This document shows positions 10,943 through 22,157 of a stretch of 64,000 nt of DNA, piece after piece. The stretch is from Exophiala sp. HKRS030 (taxonomy: Eukaryota; Ascomycota; Eurotiomycetes; Chaetothyriales; Herpotrichiellaceae). The notes under the pieces were generated by a model. That model searched no databases. It saw only the letters and a program-made list of their open reading frames with translations, and was not told where the DNA came from. The stretch is taken from NCBI GenBank assembly GCA_023897205.1, contig JAHWDD010000001.1, positions 7,192,001 through 7,256,000 on the forward strand. The letters run 5' to 3'. Numbering within the stretch: position 1 is the stretch's first letter; every line of letters begins with the position of its first letter. A program made the translations under genes and the position numbers.

Positions 10943-13720
10943 TCACATGAACAAGTCGTCTCGTTTCTGAACCTCGGCATTAGTCAGGCGCACGGCAAGA
11001 CTTAATAGTGAGACCGTCTCGGTGGTGGCGTAGAAGTTGAGGGCATCAATCAGGATCTTCAGATGTCTGTTGAAGTGGTCCTCGTACTTGCCAATGTTGT
11101 CTTCGAGTCGTTTCATGCGCGCTGGATCGGTCGGTGGGTTTGTTGTGGATGTTGGTGCTGGTACCGAAGAAGTGGTGGATTTCTTGCTGCCAGTATCTAC
11201 CTCCGAAATGCTGGTGTCTGCTTCCGAAAGGGCTTTTGTCGCTCGATCGACGTATGTAGCGAATAGTTGGCAGCCTGTCATTAGCTTCGCATTGACTCGT
11301 AAAAGTTTTGCTTGCGTGAGACCCAGGTCTTTGAGGATCGTGTCTAGCATGTCGACATGATCCTGCATGAGTTCGTCGACGGTCGGGTTTTTTCTCGGAT
11401 TGAGCCCGGGCTTTGATGGTGATGGCTCAATGTCTCCTCGTTCGGCATCATCCACCTTAACCATTAGTTTCTGCCAATTTGGCTCCATGACTTCGGCGGT
11501 GGCAAAGAATAGCATTTGCTGCACAAAAACCAACATTCTAGACCTTAGTGTCCATATGCGGCGTTTACAGAATTCGATTCTCTTGTCTTTCGACCGATGG
11601 ATCCAGCTTCGTTCTTTGCTTTGGATTGACCAACATCCAACAAGGAGAGTTTCGAGGTGACGGAGTGCCAGCGTATATCTGAAGATGAGCTGATATCTTT
11701 GAACAGTTTTGCGACTGATGATAAGTGATAATGGGAATGGCACCGAGTAATCCAATTCTAGTGCACCATGTCCTGCAATATCTCTTTCCTCTTCTTCCTT
11801 TTCCTTTCTGGCCTTCTCCGCGGGCGTTTTGTACTGTTCCATCATCGATTCGGGGTTGTCCTGATCCATACCTTGAACGTTCACAACCTTGATCAACCAT
11901 TGCGTCAGGCCCACAGAGTTCATCTTGACTTTGACATCTTCTTTGAAAGGATCAGCAACTGCAATACTTCCAGGTTGATGGAGCACGAGGTCAAACAGAG
12001 ATTGTAGTTTGCCCACATTGACGTCCCTGTATTTTTTCCGAAGTTCGGAGTCACTTAACTCCAAAAAATACAAAAAGAACTCGGCCTTTTCAAGGAAGAA
12101 GTAATGCTTCATTGATTGCAGTCGACTTCGGAGTGAATTCTTGGTCAGTAGAAGTCGGAGTAGCTCTTTGTTAGCAAATGAGTATGCATGGTTGACATTG
12201 TCGATGAACCGAGGGTCATCAAAGGTCGCAGGTGTATCGACAATCTTGCTGATGATGTTGACGCCGCCACATTCTCTGACCACATTGAGGTACTTTCCGG
12301 CCAGTAACACTTTCTCCCTTAGAGCTTCAAGTTGTGGCGGAACCTCTTTCTCCCGAATATAGTATCGTTTCTCCCAGTATTCGTCGGTGTAATCCTCGTC
12401 AAGCCTCTCACGTTTGATGCTTGCTCTTTCACCAATCAGAAATTCCGAGTGATGATCTCTGATGCCTCCTTGGTGCAGCCACTCATTCAACATGATCATG
12501 TATGGTCGACTCGCTTCTCGTAACAACATTTCGAGAATGCTTCTGGCAGCGGGATCACCCGAAAATGTTGAGAGTCGATTTGTAAGTAGTCCTAGCACAT
12601 TCCCACCTATACATCTCTTTTTGCTGAGACTGCCTGGTAGTAAATCTCCTCCTTCCTTGAGTCGTTCAATGATGTTATCAGCGTCAAAGTCATCGATAGA
12701 ATTGTCAATATCTTCTTCAAGCAGTGAATTCCGTCTTAGGAGTTCCTGCGCTAGTGAGTACAAATGAGCCAGGGATTGTGCAGTCGGGATAACAGCGATA
12801 TGCATTTGATGGAGAGTAAAGTTTGTATCACTCAGGACTTTCATCTCAAGCTGAGCGATGAGAATGAGATAATCCTTCAACAGTTTGCGGATGGCTGCAC
12901 AAAGGGCATGATTGACTGAACCGAACTCTGCTCTGCTTTGGACTTCGATGAATGCCTCGATCGCACAATAATGAGTTGCCATGGATAACATGGATCCTGT
13001 CAAATCTTTCAAGCTGGGATCTAGACCTGGAACTGGTTCAAATTCTGGTCCATTCAATCTATCCTTCTCCTCGGACGGACTATACTTGTCGTGGAATCGG
13101 ATATATTGTCCCTCGTACCCCATAAATACATACAGAAGATCGTCTAGGATTGCCTGTTCTTGTTCTTGCATGGACATCGTCTCCAGAGGTACTGGGTCAA
13201 GTTCCGGCGGCGCCAAACGCGAGACTGGCGGCGCTGTGACGCGTGTGGCTAGAGGTGCGGACGAGTGAGGGACAAGTTGAACTGAAGGAATCCATGGCTC
13301 TGTGACAATCAACATGAGTTCCAACCCTCCCTGGTTGTACATACCTTGAGGCCTCTCCTTCAAACTTCGTTTCAGCACAGGGCTCCCAACACTGCGCCTT
13401 CTATCGACATCATCCTTTCTGGCACTGCTTTGCAGTGTTTCTTTCCTAGGGCTTCTCCTGGTGATTGTTTCTGTTGTAGTGACAGTTGTCCTTTCCTTGC
13501 GGCGTTCCACTCCACTAAATCGATTCTCGCTCTTGGAATGTTTGTGTGCGCTGTCGCCCGGTTCACTGCTACCGTCAGGGACTGTGGGTGAATTTCCATC
13601 GCGGAGGGTTGGTCTTTCGTAGTCTCTTGTTCTGACTGAATTGACTCTAGATGGTCCACTAGAAACGTGCGCATTACGACCATTGGTGGCCGAGGCACTT
13701 CTGTAATGAAGAGATGTCAT
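10943..13720 (-). CDS. SPC98: Gamma-tubulin complex component 3 (Spc97/Spc98 family)
   Basis: Core subunit of the gamma-tubulin small complex that nucleates microtubules at the spindle pole body. A single 925-residue exon. Residues 1-125 are Ser/Arg-rich and disordered. The N-terminal GRIP1-like region carries DDLLYVFMGYEGQYIRF and GSVNHALCAAIRKLLKDYL; the middle has WLHQGGIRDHHSEFLIGE, LAGKYLNVVRECGG and LKHYFFLEKAEFFLYFLE-like elements; the C-terminal half has QWLIKVVNVQG, YSVPFPLSLIISRKTVQRYQLIFRY-type signature segments and WTLRSRMLVFVQQMLFF. These identify GCP3/Spc98/Alp6 rather than GCP2. The ATG at 13720 is the first in frame. Length fits filamentous-fungal GCP3. It is reported to be essential in yeasts. 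Confidence 0.9.
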   Translation of the reverse strand: MTSLHYRSASATNGRNAHVSSGPSRVNSVRTRDYERPTLRDGNSPTVPDGSSEPGDSAHKHSKSENRFSGVERRKERTTVTTTETITRRSPRKETLQSSARKDDVDRRRSVGSPVLKRSLKERPQGMYNQGGLELMLIVTEPWIPSVQLVPHSSAPLATRVTAPPVSRLAPPELDPVPLETMSMQEQEQAILDDLLYVFMGYEGQYIRFHDKYSPSEEKDRLNGPEFEPVPGLDPSLKDLTGSMLSMATHYCAIEAFIEVQSRAEFGSVNHALCAAIRKLLKDYLILIAQLEMKVLSDTNFTLHQMHIAVIPTAQSLAHLYSLAQELLRRNSLLEEDIDNSIDDFDADNIIERLKEGGDLLPGSLSKKRCIGGNVLGLLTNRLSTFSGDPAARSILEMLLREASRPYMIMLNEWLHQGGIRDHHSEFLIGERASIKRERLDEDYTDEYWEKRYYIREKEVPPQLEALREKVLLAGKYLNVVRECGGVNIISKIVDTPATFDDPRFIDNVNHAYSFANKELLRLLLTKNSLRSRLQSMKHYFFLEKAEFFLYFLELSDSELRKKYRDVNVGKLQSLFDLVLHQPGSIAVADPFKEDVKVKMNSVGLTQWLIKVVNVQGMDQDNPESMMEQYKTPAEKARKEKEEEERDIAGHGALELDYSVPFPLSLIISRKTVQRYQLIFRYTLALRHLETLLVGCWSIQSKERSWIHRSKDKRIEFCKRRIWTLRSRMLVFVQQMLFFATAEVMEPNWQKLMVKVDDAERGDIEPSPSKPGLNPRKNPTVDELMQDHVDMLDTILKDLGLTQAKLLRVNAKLMTGCQLFATYVDRATKALSEADTSISEVDTGSKKSTTSSVPAPTSTTNPPTDPARMKRLEDNIGKYEDHFNRHLKILIDALNFYATTETVSLLSLAVRLTNAEVQKRDDLFM

Positions 13721-14788
13721 TGTTTGCGAGCCTCATCATTTCCAGCGCCGCTGATTGTCAATAGTGTGCAGTGGAACAAGGCGGGGTGTTTATTGTAGTC
13801 CTTCTTTTGATTTCAGCGCATACGGCGTGGGTTTAGTTTAGCCATGGTTGGACCAGAGGCGCGTCGCGCGGGATGCGATCCGCTCTTTGAAACTACCAAT
13901 CATATTGCACAAATAAATAGCACGCTAAAGCAAGTCGGGCTAGAAGAAGTCTAGATCGGCATGCTGCTTCAACCTCACTTGATACACGTTGATCGTGTCA
14001 GAAGTGAAATGGTCAATAAACTACCTACAGTCCGTTGATCCGCAATTCCTGCACCAAGACGAGATTCCGACAACAAGCATCACGATGTAGTCAATTGTCG
14101 GTCTGCGCACCATAGGCCCTGACGTTCAAGCCGCCTTCGAAAGCAATCGCTGCTTGAAATTCAAGATGAGGATCCAAGAACCATGTGCCGGCCAATATTA
14201 ACTCATCTTTATTTATTCGATGTTCTCTCTTCCTTAGCTGGAAGACAGTGTCTATTCCCAATTGGTCTTGGCTACCAATTCGCCTTCGGCTTGTAAAAGC
14301 CAAACTTCGATCTATATCTCAACCTGTGGGCTGGTGATCGGGTTGGCTGGAGGAACTCCATCACCCGAAGCACCTGTCATGCTGTTCTCCCACATCATGT
14401 CCTGTAAGGAAGACTCGACTCTGGGAGATCTTTCTGTACGATTCCCTGGCTTAAGCTGGAGTCTCATGAACCCTGACCGTTGGATAGGCTATACATGCAT
14501 TAGCAAGGAACGGTAGGGCGCCCATCATCAGGTCAAAGTCCTACCATCTTCTTCTAGGACGCTTGTACTTCAATATGGATATCCTGCTTCCCGTCCGGCA
14601 CGGCGAGGACAACAGTATCAATGTATAGTCCTGATCGCAGTAGCAGAAGTCATCAGTCTTCTCGCGTCATCTCAGATGATGAAGGGTTTTGCAATTCCAA
14701 ACACCTTCCTGCTCGAATGTGCTATCGCCCTAGAAAATCTCCCGGCAAAAAATTGTCGGAGGCCAAATGAGCAGCCAAGATCCTGAGT
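13721..14788. other. Intergenic, no gene recognised
   Basis: Promoter side of GCP3 and 3' flank of the DUF3431 gene. Open frames here (longest about 84 codons) have no recognisable motif. Confidence 0.5.
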
Positions 14789-15812
14789 TCACCATTTTCG
14801 GTATTCCGAGAGTGGTTTCCAGCCTTCGGGCGTGACTGGTTCCTGAGGTAACGTGTAATGTCCTGGACAACCTCCAACCTCACAATTCTTCAGGTCACAC
14901 AGTCCAAAGACCTTGCAATAGCATGTCTTTGCATCCGGACAATGTACATCCTGGCGGCCGAAGAGCATATGCCAAGAATATTCCATAATACGACTGCTGA
15001 GCGCATCTGGCAGCGAGGTCTTCAAAAGCCAGTCTCGAATTCTCTCATATTCAGAACGTGGAAGCTCGTGCAACTTGGTCGCAGTCACAACGAATTGAGC
15101 ACAACAGCTGGCACCAACGACACCCGGCGTGGTTCCATTAGCTGCCCTTTCCGGAAAAAGTTCGAAGAAAGCGTGGCGAAAATGCAGAGAAACGTCATGA
15201 CCAACCTGTGGGTCGTCCAGGTTGATTTCTTCAGGGCAGCCGAGCGACCATGCGCAGCGCATGTTGACATAACCTTGTTCGCGAACATATGGCAGTTGAA
15301 GACGTGATACCACCATCGCACCGTCCTTGTTCGGGTCGTCGTTGTGCCACTGGTATCGGAGGCTGTGCATGAACACTGATATTTCAGGTAGATTATCGTA
15401 ATTGTCGATTATATAGCTAGTACCACACATGTAAGTATCAGGTCCAACAGTGGTCATAATTTCCGGCAACTCACGTCAAGTAAACCATGGATTCTCCGCC
15501 TTTGTTTTGCGGCACGGTGAGCTCGGCCGTCGATTCATCCACAACATACTTGGAAACCGGCCAGTGGCGTAATCTCCTTCCTATCCAGGTTGTATCATCG
15601 CCACTGAGACTCGCCACCACCAGTCGTTTTGACTCTGTGCTTTGAGGTCGAGTCGAGTGAACCACTGGTCTTCCATAAAAAATAAAGTCAAACAATTGAA
15701 TATGGAACAATGTAGTCAACCCGAGAACGAACAAAATTGCCAGACATCCGAACTTCACGGCTTGCTGAACAGGGCGGGCCATTGCAAAGCACAGTAAACG
15801 ATATATTCGCAA
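14789..15812 (-). CDS. DUF3431 family membrane-anchored protein
   Basis: Fungal protein of unknown function. Two exons, 15812-15475 and 15416-14789, are separated by a 58-bp GT-AG intron; splicing restores the family motif YLTYIIDNYDNLP and gives 321 residues. A hydrophobic segment at about residues 21-40 (AILFVLGLTTLFHIQLF) predicts a type II membrane anchor with the domain in the secretory lumen. The DUF3431 core follows: VVASLSGDDTTWI, YVVDESTAELTVP, NKGGESMVYL, ISVFMHSLRYQWHNDD, GYVNMRCAWSLGCP, ASCCAQFVVT and EYSWHMLFGRQDVHCPD. The conserved histidines, tryptophans and cysteines look like a glycosyltransferase-type fold, but this is inference. A Cys-rich tail (CYCKVFGLCDLKNCEVGGC) ends the protein. 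Confidence 0.85.
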
Positions 15813-16353
15813 AACTTCTGCATCACAATTGAAAAGGCTACGAAGTTAGCATGGCACGAAACTTCATGTGATTGAGATCTGAAAGCTTTAGTGAATAGGA
15901 TATGCATGGATATGCTAGCGCAGCCTCGGCGGCAGAGGTTGCGTCACTGACGGGAATGCCATCTTGGCTCGCTGACAATGCTCACAAGCTAAAGGCTTGG
16001 GAGGTGGGGAGGAACGGGATGTCACAAGCACTAGGTCGATGGCACCAGTCGTGTCACGGCCAATCACTAGGTGGTTCCTGTGTCTTCAACGAAGGTGAGA
16101 CAAGACCTTTCAGATAATATCTCGGAAGGCGTGGACTATATAGCATCGTGGTTTGGGAGAGCCAGTGAGACAGAGTCTATCAGATCAACAACTCAATTAT
16201 GGTGACCTCTCGAGAAATCTGGAGGGTCGTCGATGGTGTAACCAATAGCTAGTATCAAATTTAATAAGGTAATGACCATGGACAGTATCCATATGAGAGG
16301 ATCCACCACCGACGGAATCTCCTGCTTCCGCACGTCGCATATGCCTCAGCCTC

Positions 16354-17180
16354 TCAAGCGAAAGTGTTCTGAATTCCAATGACTTTGTTCACCCAACGGA
16401 ACTCAAAGATACGCGTTTCAATAGAAGGCTGGGCTACCTGTTTCCACGGGATGGCTGATGTACATTGGATGAGCTCACTCCAACATGGCGCATCACTACA
16501 AGACGTCGTGCTCTGCTGCAGAGATAATATAAGCTTGTCTGTTATCAAGAGTAGTCCATGAAGCTTCTTGAGGGATAACTTCTTGATTCACGCACATTTC
16601 CATCCAGAAGCTTGCGAGCCTGGAGATGGTCGATTCTGCTAAGGCCTGCGGCTTTTCACAACCATCTTCAGGCGCGCGAGTTGCTCCATCCCTCAAGCAG
16701 AGGCGTGTTGTTTATTGTTTCGGATTAGCAAATCGCCAAGTGCAAAGATTCGTGGGCTTGGGTCCTCTTGACTTGCGAGGTTCCTCAGGTATCTTGCCAT
16801 CCCCCCGGGGTCTCCTCTATTGTAGTCTACCGTACCGACGGGCAGGCTCGACCGTCCCACAATCAAGGGGTCACAAACATGGAATAGAGGCCCATAGACT
16901 TCGTCAGCTACCGAGATGACCTCGATCGACATCTCGGAGCCCAGATCGGAGCCCGTTGCACTTGCGATTTGATCCCAAGGCCATGGTGCATTTCGAACAC
17001 CTGTAGACTGTGTAATCCATTTCAAGCACTCACCATACAGATCAAAGCGGCTCGGATAGTAGAATATCGAGCAGAGCCCACCAAGGCATTACTCGAAGAC
17101 AGTCAACCCAAGGACTGCTCGTGAGCGCCTTTTCAGACATGCTCATCATCTGCTCAACGTTTGATGCAGAACAATTCGGT
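16354..17180 (-). pseudogene. Broken coding stretch, family not recognised
   Basis: Minus-strand segments that look protein-coding but change frame. From about 17180 one frame reads NVEQMMSMSEKALTSSPWVD then CLRVMPWWALL. A second frame reads FYYPSRFDLYGECLKWITQ and runs through SVADEVYGPLFHVCDPLIVG, SSLPVGTVDYNRGDP and ARYLRNLASQ to FALGDLLIRNNKQHAS. It stops near 16693, and the adjacent frame continues LRDGATRAPEDGCEKPQALA and FWMEMCVNQEV. Composition and absence of internal stops over 100 codons suggest a real gene with one or more frame breaks or misplaced introns. I cannot assign a family. It could be a decayed gene or, like its neighbours, an intact gene hit by single-base errors. Confidence 0.35.
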
Positions 17181-17589
17181 TTCCGCCCTCTTAAATTAGG
17201 TCCGCGAGGCCTTGAGTCATAGAGTCAATTGAATTGATTTTAGACTTGGTCCATCCTCTCGATTAGCCGACCATTTATAGCGTGTTGTCGGTACAAAGAC
17301 ATTCTGGACTTCCAAATCGCATGCGCACAGCGTCCGCGACTTTATACTGCACCATATTCTTGGCATATATTGGTATGGTGAATCATTAAACCCCAACGCG
17401 TCAGTATCCGGCCGCGCTTGTCCATGCGATTTCGTACGCAGCTTTGCCTGTTCGGCCAACGACAATTTATCCTACAAGTCGTCGTCGATTCCCACCCCAT
17501 CAGTTCCTCCCTCCTGGATCATTAACTTCAGGAAGATCAAGCTTTGTGAACTGCACGCCGACTTCGCACCTTGTGCGATCAAAGCAATC

Positions 17590-18531
17590 ATGTTTATCGC
17601 ACGGTCAGAATATGGTAAGTGACTCTGTCGGCTACATGGCATTGAGACGATGCTAATTCAGAACAGATCGCGGAATCAAGTGAGTAAACAGCAGCCTGAG
17701 TCCAGCAGCCCCTCTGACGTTTCAAAGCACATTCTCTCCTGAAGGCCGTCTTTTCCAAGTCGAATATTCCCTAGAGGCTATCAAATTAGGTTCAACAGCC
17801 ATTGGCGTGAGTCTCCTGTGATCCACAGGCATTGTTCTTTGATGCTCATTCTGTTAGGTCGCTACGTCGCATGGCGTCCTCCTCGGTGTTGAAAAGCGTG
17901 TCACATCCCCCTACTCGTCTCATCAAGCATAGAGAAGATTGTTGAAATTGACCGTCACATCGGCTGCGCAATGTCAGGTCTTCAAGCAGACGCCCGAAGT
18001 ATGATCGAGCACGCCCGTGTCGAGTCCCAGAACCATGCCTTCAACTTCAACGAGAAACTCGGAGTAGAAAGCTGCACACAGGCTATCTGCGATCTTGCTC
18101 TGCGATTTGGTGAAGGAGCTCAGGGAGAAGAGTCGATAATGAGTCGTCCCTTCGGTGTAGCATTGTTAATTGCTGGCTGGGATGAGGATAATGGTCCGCA
18201 ATTGTGAGGCTACCGTCTAACCTGTCGCCCGACTCCCATCACTAATATATACAGGTACCACGCCGAGCCCTCAGGCACATTCTATCGATACGACGCCAAA
18301 GCCATCGGATCTGGAAGTGAAGGAGCTCAAGCAGAGTTGCAATCTGAATACCACAGATCTTTGACGCTGGAAGAGGCGGAGACGTTGGTGCTGAAGACAC
18401 TCAAGCAGGTCATGGAAGAGAAGTTGGATTCTAAGAATGTACAATTGGCAAGCGTGACCAAAGAGGGCGGGTTCAGGATCTATCAAGACGATGAAATGAG
18501 CACCGTCGTTGCCAGACTTGAGGGTGACTAG
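17590..18531 (+). CDS. PUP2: 20S proteasome subunit alpha type-5, with a one-base frame break
   Basis: Alpha-ring subunit of the 20S proteasome core; cytosol and nucleus. Five exons, 17590-17614, 17667-17679 (13 bp), 17728-17806, 17858-18203 and 18255-18531, join through consensus GT-AG introns. The product begins [20 protein letters not shown], the proteasome alpha signature, followed by [19 protein letters not shown]. Later motifs are [51 protein letters not shown] and [14 protein letters not shown]. Exon 4 loses frame in a run of five C at 17907-17911: KRVTSP is in one frame and [10 protein letters not shown] in the next. Summed exon length is 740 bp, one short of 247 codons (246 residues). 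The gene is otherwise perfectly conserved, so an assembly error is more likely than inactivation. Confidence 0.93.
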
Positions 18532-18823
18532 ACTCCTTCGGGTGGTCGAAGTTTTCTTCTCCTTCATCCACCATCTTACGAGCATAGTCGGGAGTCAAGG
18601 CGTGTTCATAAAACATCAGGGTTGGCAGGCCATCAATAGGCTTAAGATCAAAACATGGACGATTTGACCATTGCTACAATATTGCCACTTGGAATTGCTG
18701 AACGGTTTTTTGATATGCTGATGAGCTACAGGCTGCTATCTACAGAATCCGACCACCACATCCCGTCAATGCAATGTTGAATGCGTAGCTGCTGATACAA
18801 ATGCCAACTTTGGCCGAAATTTT

Positions 18824-19995
18824 CTAGGATTCATAAGGACGCTCGGCCTGAGGGGTGATACGAGCAATATGTCGGCGTTGACCATCATCCCAGTCAACCA
18901 AAGCAGAGTGGGCAGTAACGCGGTTATCCCAAACAACGACAGTTCCAGGCTGCCATCGAACACGAGCTTGGATATCAGCCGACAAAGCAATATGGTCATA
19001 CAAGAACTTGAGCAGGTAATCGCTCTCCTCCTGCTTGAAACCGACAATATATCTGGTAAATTGAGGGTTGACGTACAAAGCCTTTTCGCCAGTCGCTGGA
19101 TGAGTTCGCACCAGAGGATGGATCGAGGATACTGGGTTGCGGCGCACGAAGCTTCCTCTGTTCTGAGCAGCCGTGGCCTGTTCGTACCCGGAGTGTACAG
19201 CTTGGAGTCCAGCTAGGCGCTCACGGAACGCGGGAGAGAGTCTCTCGTAAGCTTTTGCCTGATTCACGAAGAGAGTATCCCCCCAGCCTTGGGAACGTCC
19301 AATGCATACAGGAAAGTTGTTCCAGGAGGCTGAACCTCGTACGAAACGTCGGAGTGCCATGCAATTGAATTCGTGCGACTGTTCAAGAACTCCAGCGCCG
19401 ATTTGTCCTCAGCAGCTCGATGGACAAGATGAACTTCTGGGTAGCCAGCTGGGGCGCCGCTAAGTTAAGATGAAGATCAGTGACAAGCTTTGCGTGAAGG
19501 AGGGAAAGAAACCAAGTGGTGAATGTACCTTGTGGGATGAATGTGAATTCTTCCGAAATAGCGGCCGAGATCCAAGGCCTGTTCAATAGGAAGAGAGGCA
19601 AGGTCCTGATCTCTGAAGGCGACGACCTTCTTCTGAGCGACCAACAAGGCCAATTCATCTTTACCGGCATCGTTCAATTGAGACAATTGCACACCCTTGA
19701 CCTCGGCGCCAATGGAGGCGGTGATATCATCAATGACGGTTCCCTCCTTCAACAAGTTAGGGAATGTTGGATCGGCATCCTTTCCGTGCTCATAATGCTC
19801 AAACGGCTCGAGTGGCTTGTAGACCTCTCCTTTCTCATTGTCCCAAACGGGAAGATAGTTTGGGTACGAGGCTGCACCGAACTTAGCTGTCAGATCCAAC
19901 TCCTTCTGCTTGTCATATGCGCCATATGCCAATTCCTTGTAGGCGCCAACAGAGCCCTTCAAGACAGGTGCGGCGGTGGCTTGCGTGCTTGCCAT
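18824..19995 (-). CDS. TauD/TfdA-family alpha-ketoglutarate dioxygenase, with a one-base frame break
   Basis: Fe(II)/2-oxoglutarate-dependent oxygenase, sulfonate/taurine dioxygenase type, probably releasing sulfite or an oxidised product from small substrates; substrate not determinable. Exons 19995-19529 and 19459-18824, with a 69-bp GT-AG intron, give a 367-residue product. Motifs: SIGAEVKGVQLSQL, VAFRDQDL, LGRYFGRIHIHP, the metal ligands H191-x-D193 in WHSDVSYE, the distal H340 in TAHSALVDW and the 2-oxoglutarate arginine in RRHIARITP. Frame is lost in a run of six C on the plus strand (19279-19284): LDVPKAGG is followed by DTLFVNQ one frame away. Combined exon length of 1103 bp is one short of a multiple of three. 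A TATA-like element lies about 86 bp upstream. Confidence 0.9.
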
Positions 19996-20080
19996 TTTAA
20001 ATTATATATTCAGGGGGTTTAATAAAGGGAAGCGAAACTCGAAAGGGTATATGATAGTGTAAGTCTGATGTGCGAGTCTC

Positions 20081-20088
20081 TTATATAT
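20081..20088 (-). promoter_or_regulatory. TATA-like element upstream of the TauD dioxygenase
   Basis: Minus-strand ATATATAA, about 86 bp before the ATG at 19995. Position and sequence suit a fungal TATA box; not proven. Confidence 0.4.
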
Positions 20089-22157
20089 GTATTCAAGCTT
20101 AGTTTCACCAATGACTTTCACAACGCTACGGATATTCGGCAAGTCAAGGCCTTCGAATGAATTACCTGCGTTGAAGAATGATCACGAAATGCCCAGGCAG
20201 GCCAACAGGGCGAAATTTTCCATTCGTATCATTTCGCAATCGAAGTAATCGATCGACCCCGCAGTCACCTCTTGCCCACTGCCCAGACAGCGAGAGGGTT
20301 TCGAACGTTTGGGTTTGATTTCTGGATGAGGAAGCTGATATGCTGGTCTGGATGCTTGTCTCGCTGATCATTGGGCGGTGCGCGATCTCGCACGTCTTGG
20401 AGAAGTCGATTGCGTGATCCGTTGGAGTTATGAGCTAAGTTGTCCCGTACTCACGTAGTGCACGATAGCCATGCGTGGCCATGGTAGGTACGGAGTATCA
20501 ACCCAGGCTTTCTTGTCCTTTACGGCATTCCATTACTAGTAAGGAGACCGTGATACAGATTGAGGTGGCGATGGGCCAATAATTGCCTGGATAAGAGTTT
20601 TTGATAAGAGGCTTTGGAACATCAATCTATCATAATCATCGACTCTACTCCGGAGAGTGCCCTTCCTCCTCAAATATTCACATCTAGCCATCCACGTGGT
20701 TTGGAACATCCTACAAATCCACATCTTCTGCGTTGCTCTATCGCGCTCACTTGTATTTAGATCTCTGGCGAGAAGCCGTACTCCGTAGCTAGCGCCGTCA
20801 GTCTGAGGTCTTGTCACGATAATGTCCGGAGTACCTACGGAGTGGTTCGTCTTTGACATATTATCTTGGGAACGCCATGTGGCTCCAAAAGCATAAGCAC
20901 GCAATTCAAATGGCCGACTGTGCAAGTAAGTATGTGGTCATCCAGAGCACGCAATTTGCATGCGTAAAACCTAGAATGGCTTTTGCGCAGCGTAAAGTAA
21001 TATTTTATTTTGTTTCCTGTGGTCTGACTCCTGAGTTGCGGAGCCCATGAGTTCTCCCTTCACAGGCCAGACAAGCAGGATATCGCCATCAGTGTCGTGC
21101 ATGATGTTGGACCTGATGGAGAACCTCCAGACACAGACCTACTGTATGATTGAATACCGAACAATATCTCGAGATGGAGCCGAAGTCGGAAGTTCTTTCC
21201 ATCTTACTGGTGCCCCAGATTACAGATGGGAACCTGTCGAGCCCGATTCAGCAAGAGAGACATCCACCTCCATGGCGTATTAAATCAGCAGCACAGCCAC
21301 GCTCAATGATAGACTTCCGAGTCAATCAGCGATAAGGGAGCCTCTGATGCCATCACGTATTTTGTGATAAAAAGCAATATAGCCCCTCCCCATACCTGGG
21401 CAGTGAGCAGGTGATCCTCAGGATGATTGGTGCTGTGTTCGATGTGTTCTGAGCCAGAACTCTGGTCCCATACCTAGGTCGTACCCCAGCGTCGAACCCA
21501 TCGGTATACTCCTGCCTGGCATTACAGGACTGATTCCGACCTTCCATCGATATCGGAGACAGGTAAGCATCACATTCCCAGGTAGATTGTCGACATATAC
21601 CCGCAGCAGGCTGCCAGAATATACATTCTTGCTCGTTGGATGTGGCAGTTGTGTATCTCGCCGCGGAGAGATGGCATCCCTTCAATCCCAAGCTTTGGAG
21701 TCTCAATTCATGGAAGCTGGAAATCTGAACCGGGAATCAACGCTGTGCAACTTCAACGATCACCGATGGTGCAAGGTCGCGTCCAACGACAGCGCATATG
21801 TTGGAAATTTCCCCAGAAAGTCCGCCAGCTTTGACCACGTGATTTCGTGGCTGACTGGTGGGAAAACGCGTCATAGGCTGCACGCGTTGTTGACGGAGCA
21901 GATCAAGGCCGCATCTCCCCCACGGTCCCCTCAAGCCCTGCAATGAGCCTGAGACCACATCAAACGTCTTATGTTCAATGACGAAATGAGCTTCACGACT
22001 CCTGAATCCTGATTTCCTTGCTATCCCTTGCGTGCCCTTGTTTATCCCATCACAGTAGACTGACCAGTGACGTACCTATCGACCTCCTCGTCCCCCATCA
22101 CATACATATTGGTACATCTACCAATTCCTCATCTCTTCTCATTTTCTTGTACAAGAT
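20089..22157. other. 2-kb intergenic region, no gene recognised
   Basis: Divergent spacer between the TauD gene (-) and the DUF7726 gene (+). It contains TACGGAGTA/TACTCCGTA words near 20490, 20780 and 20835, like those in the 2.4-8 kb spacer. Open frames up to about 130 codons lack any recognisable motif. Confidence 0.5.

Noticed and set aside
20536..20925. 129-codon minus-strand open frame
   Set aside because: No recognised motif; contains TACGGAGTA-type intergenic words.
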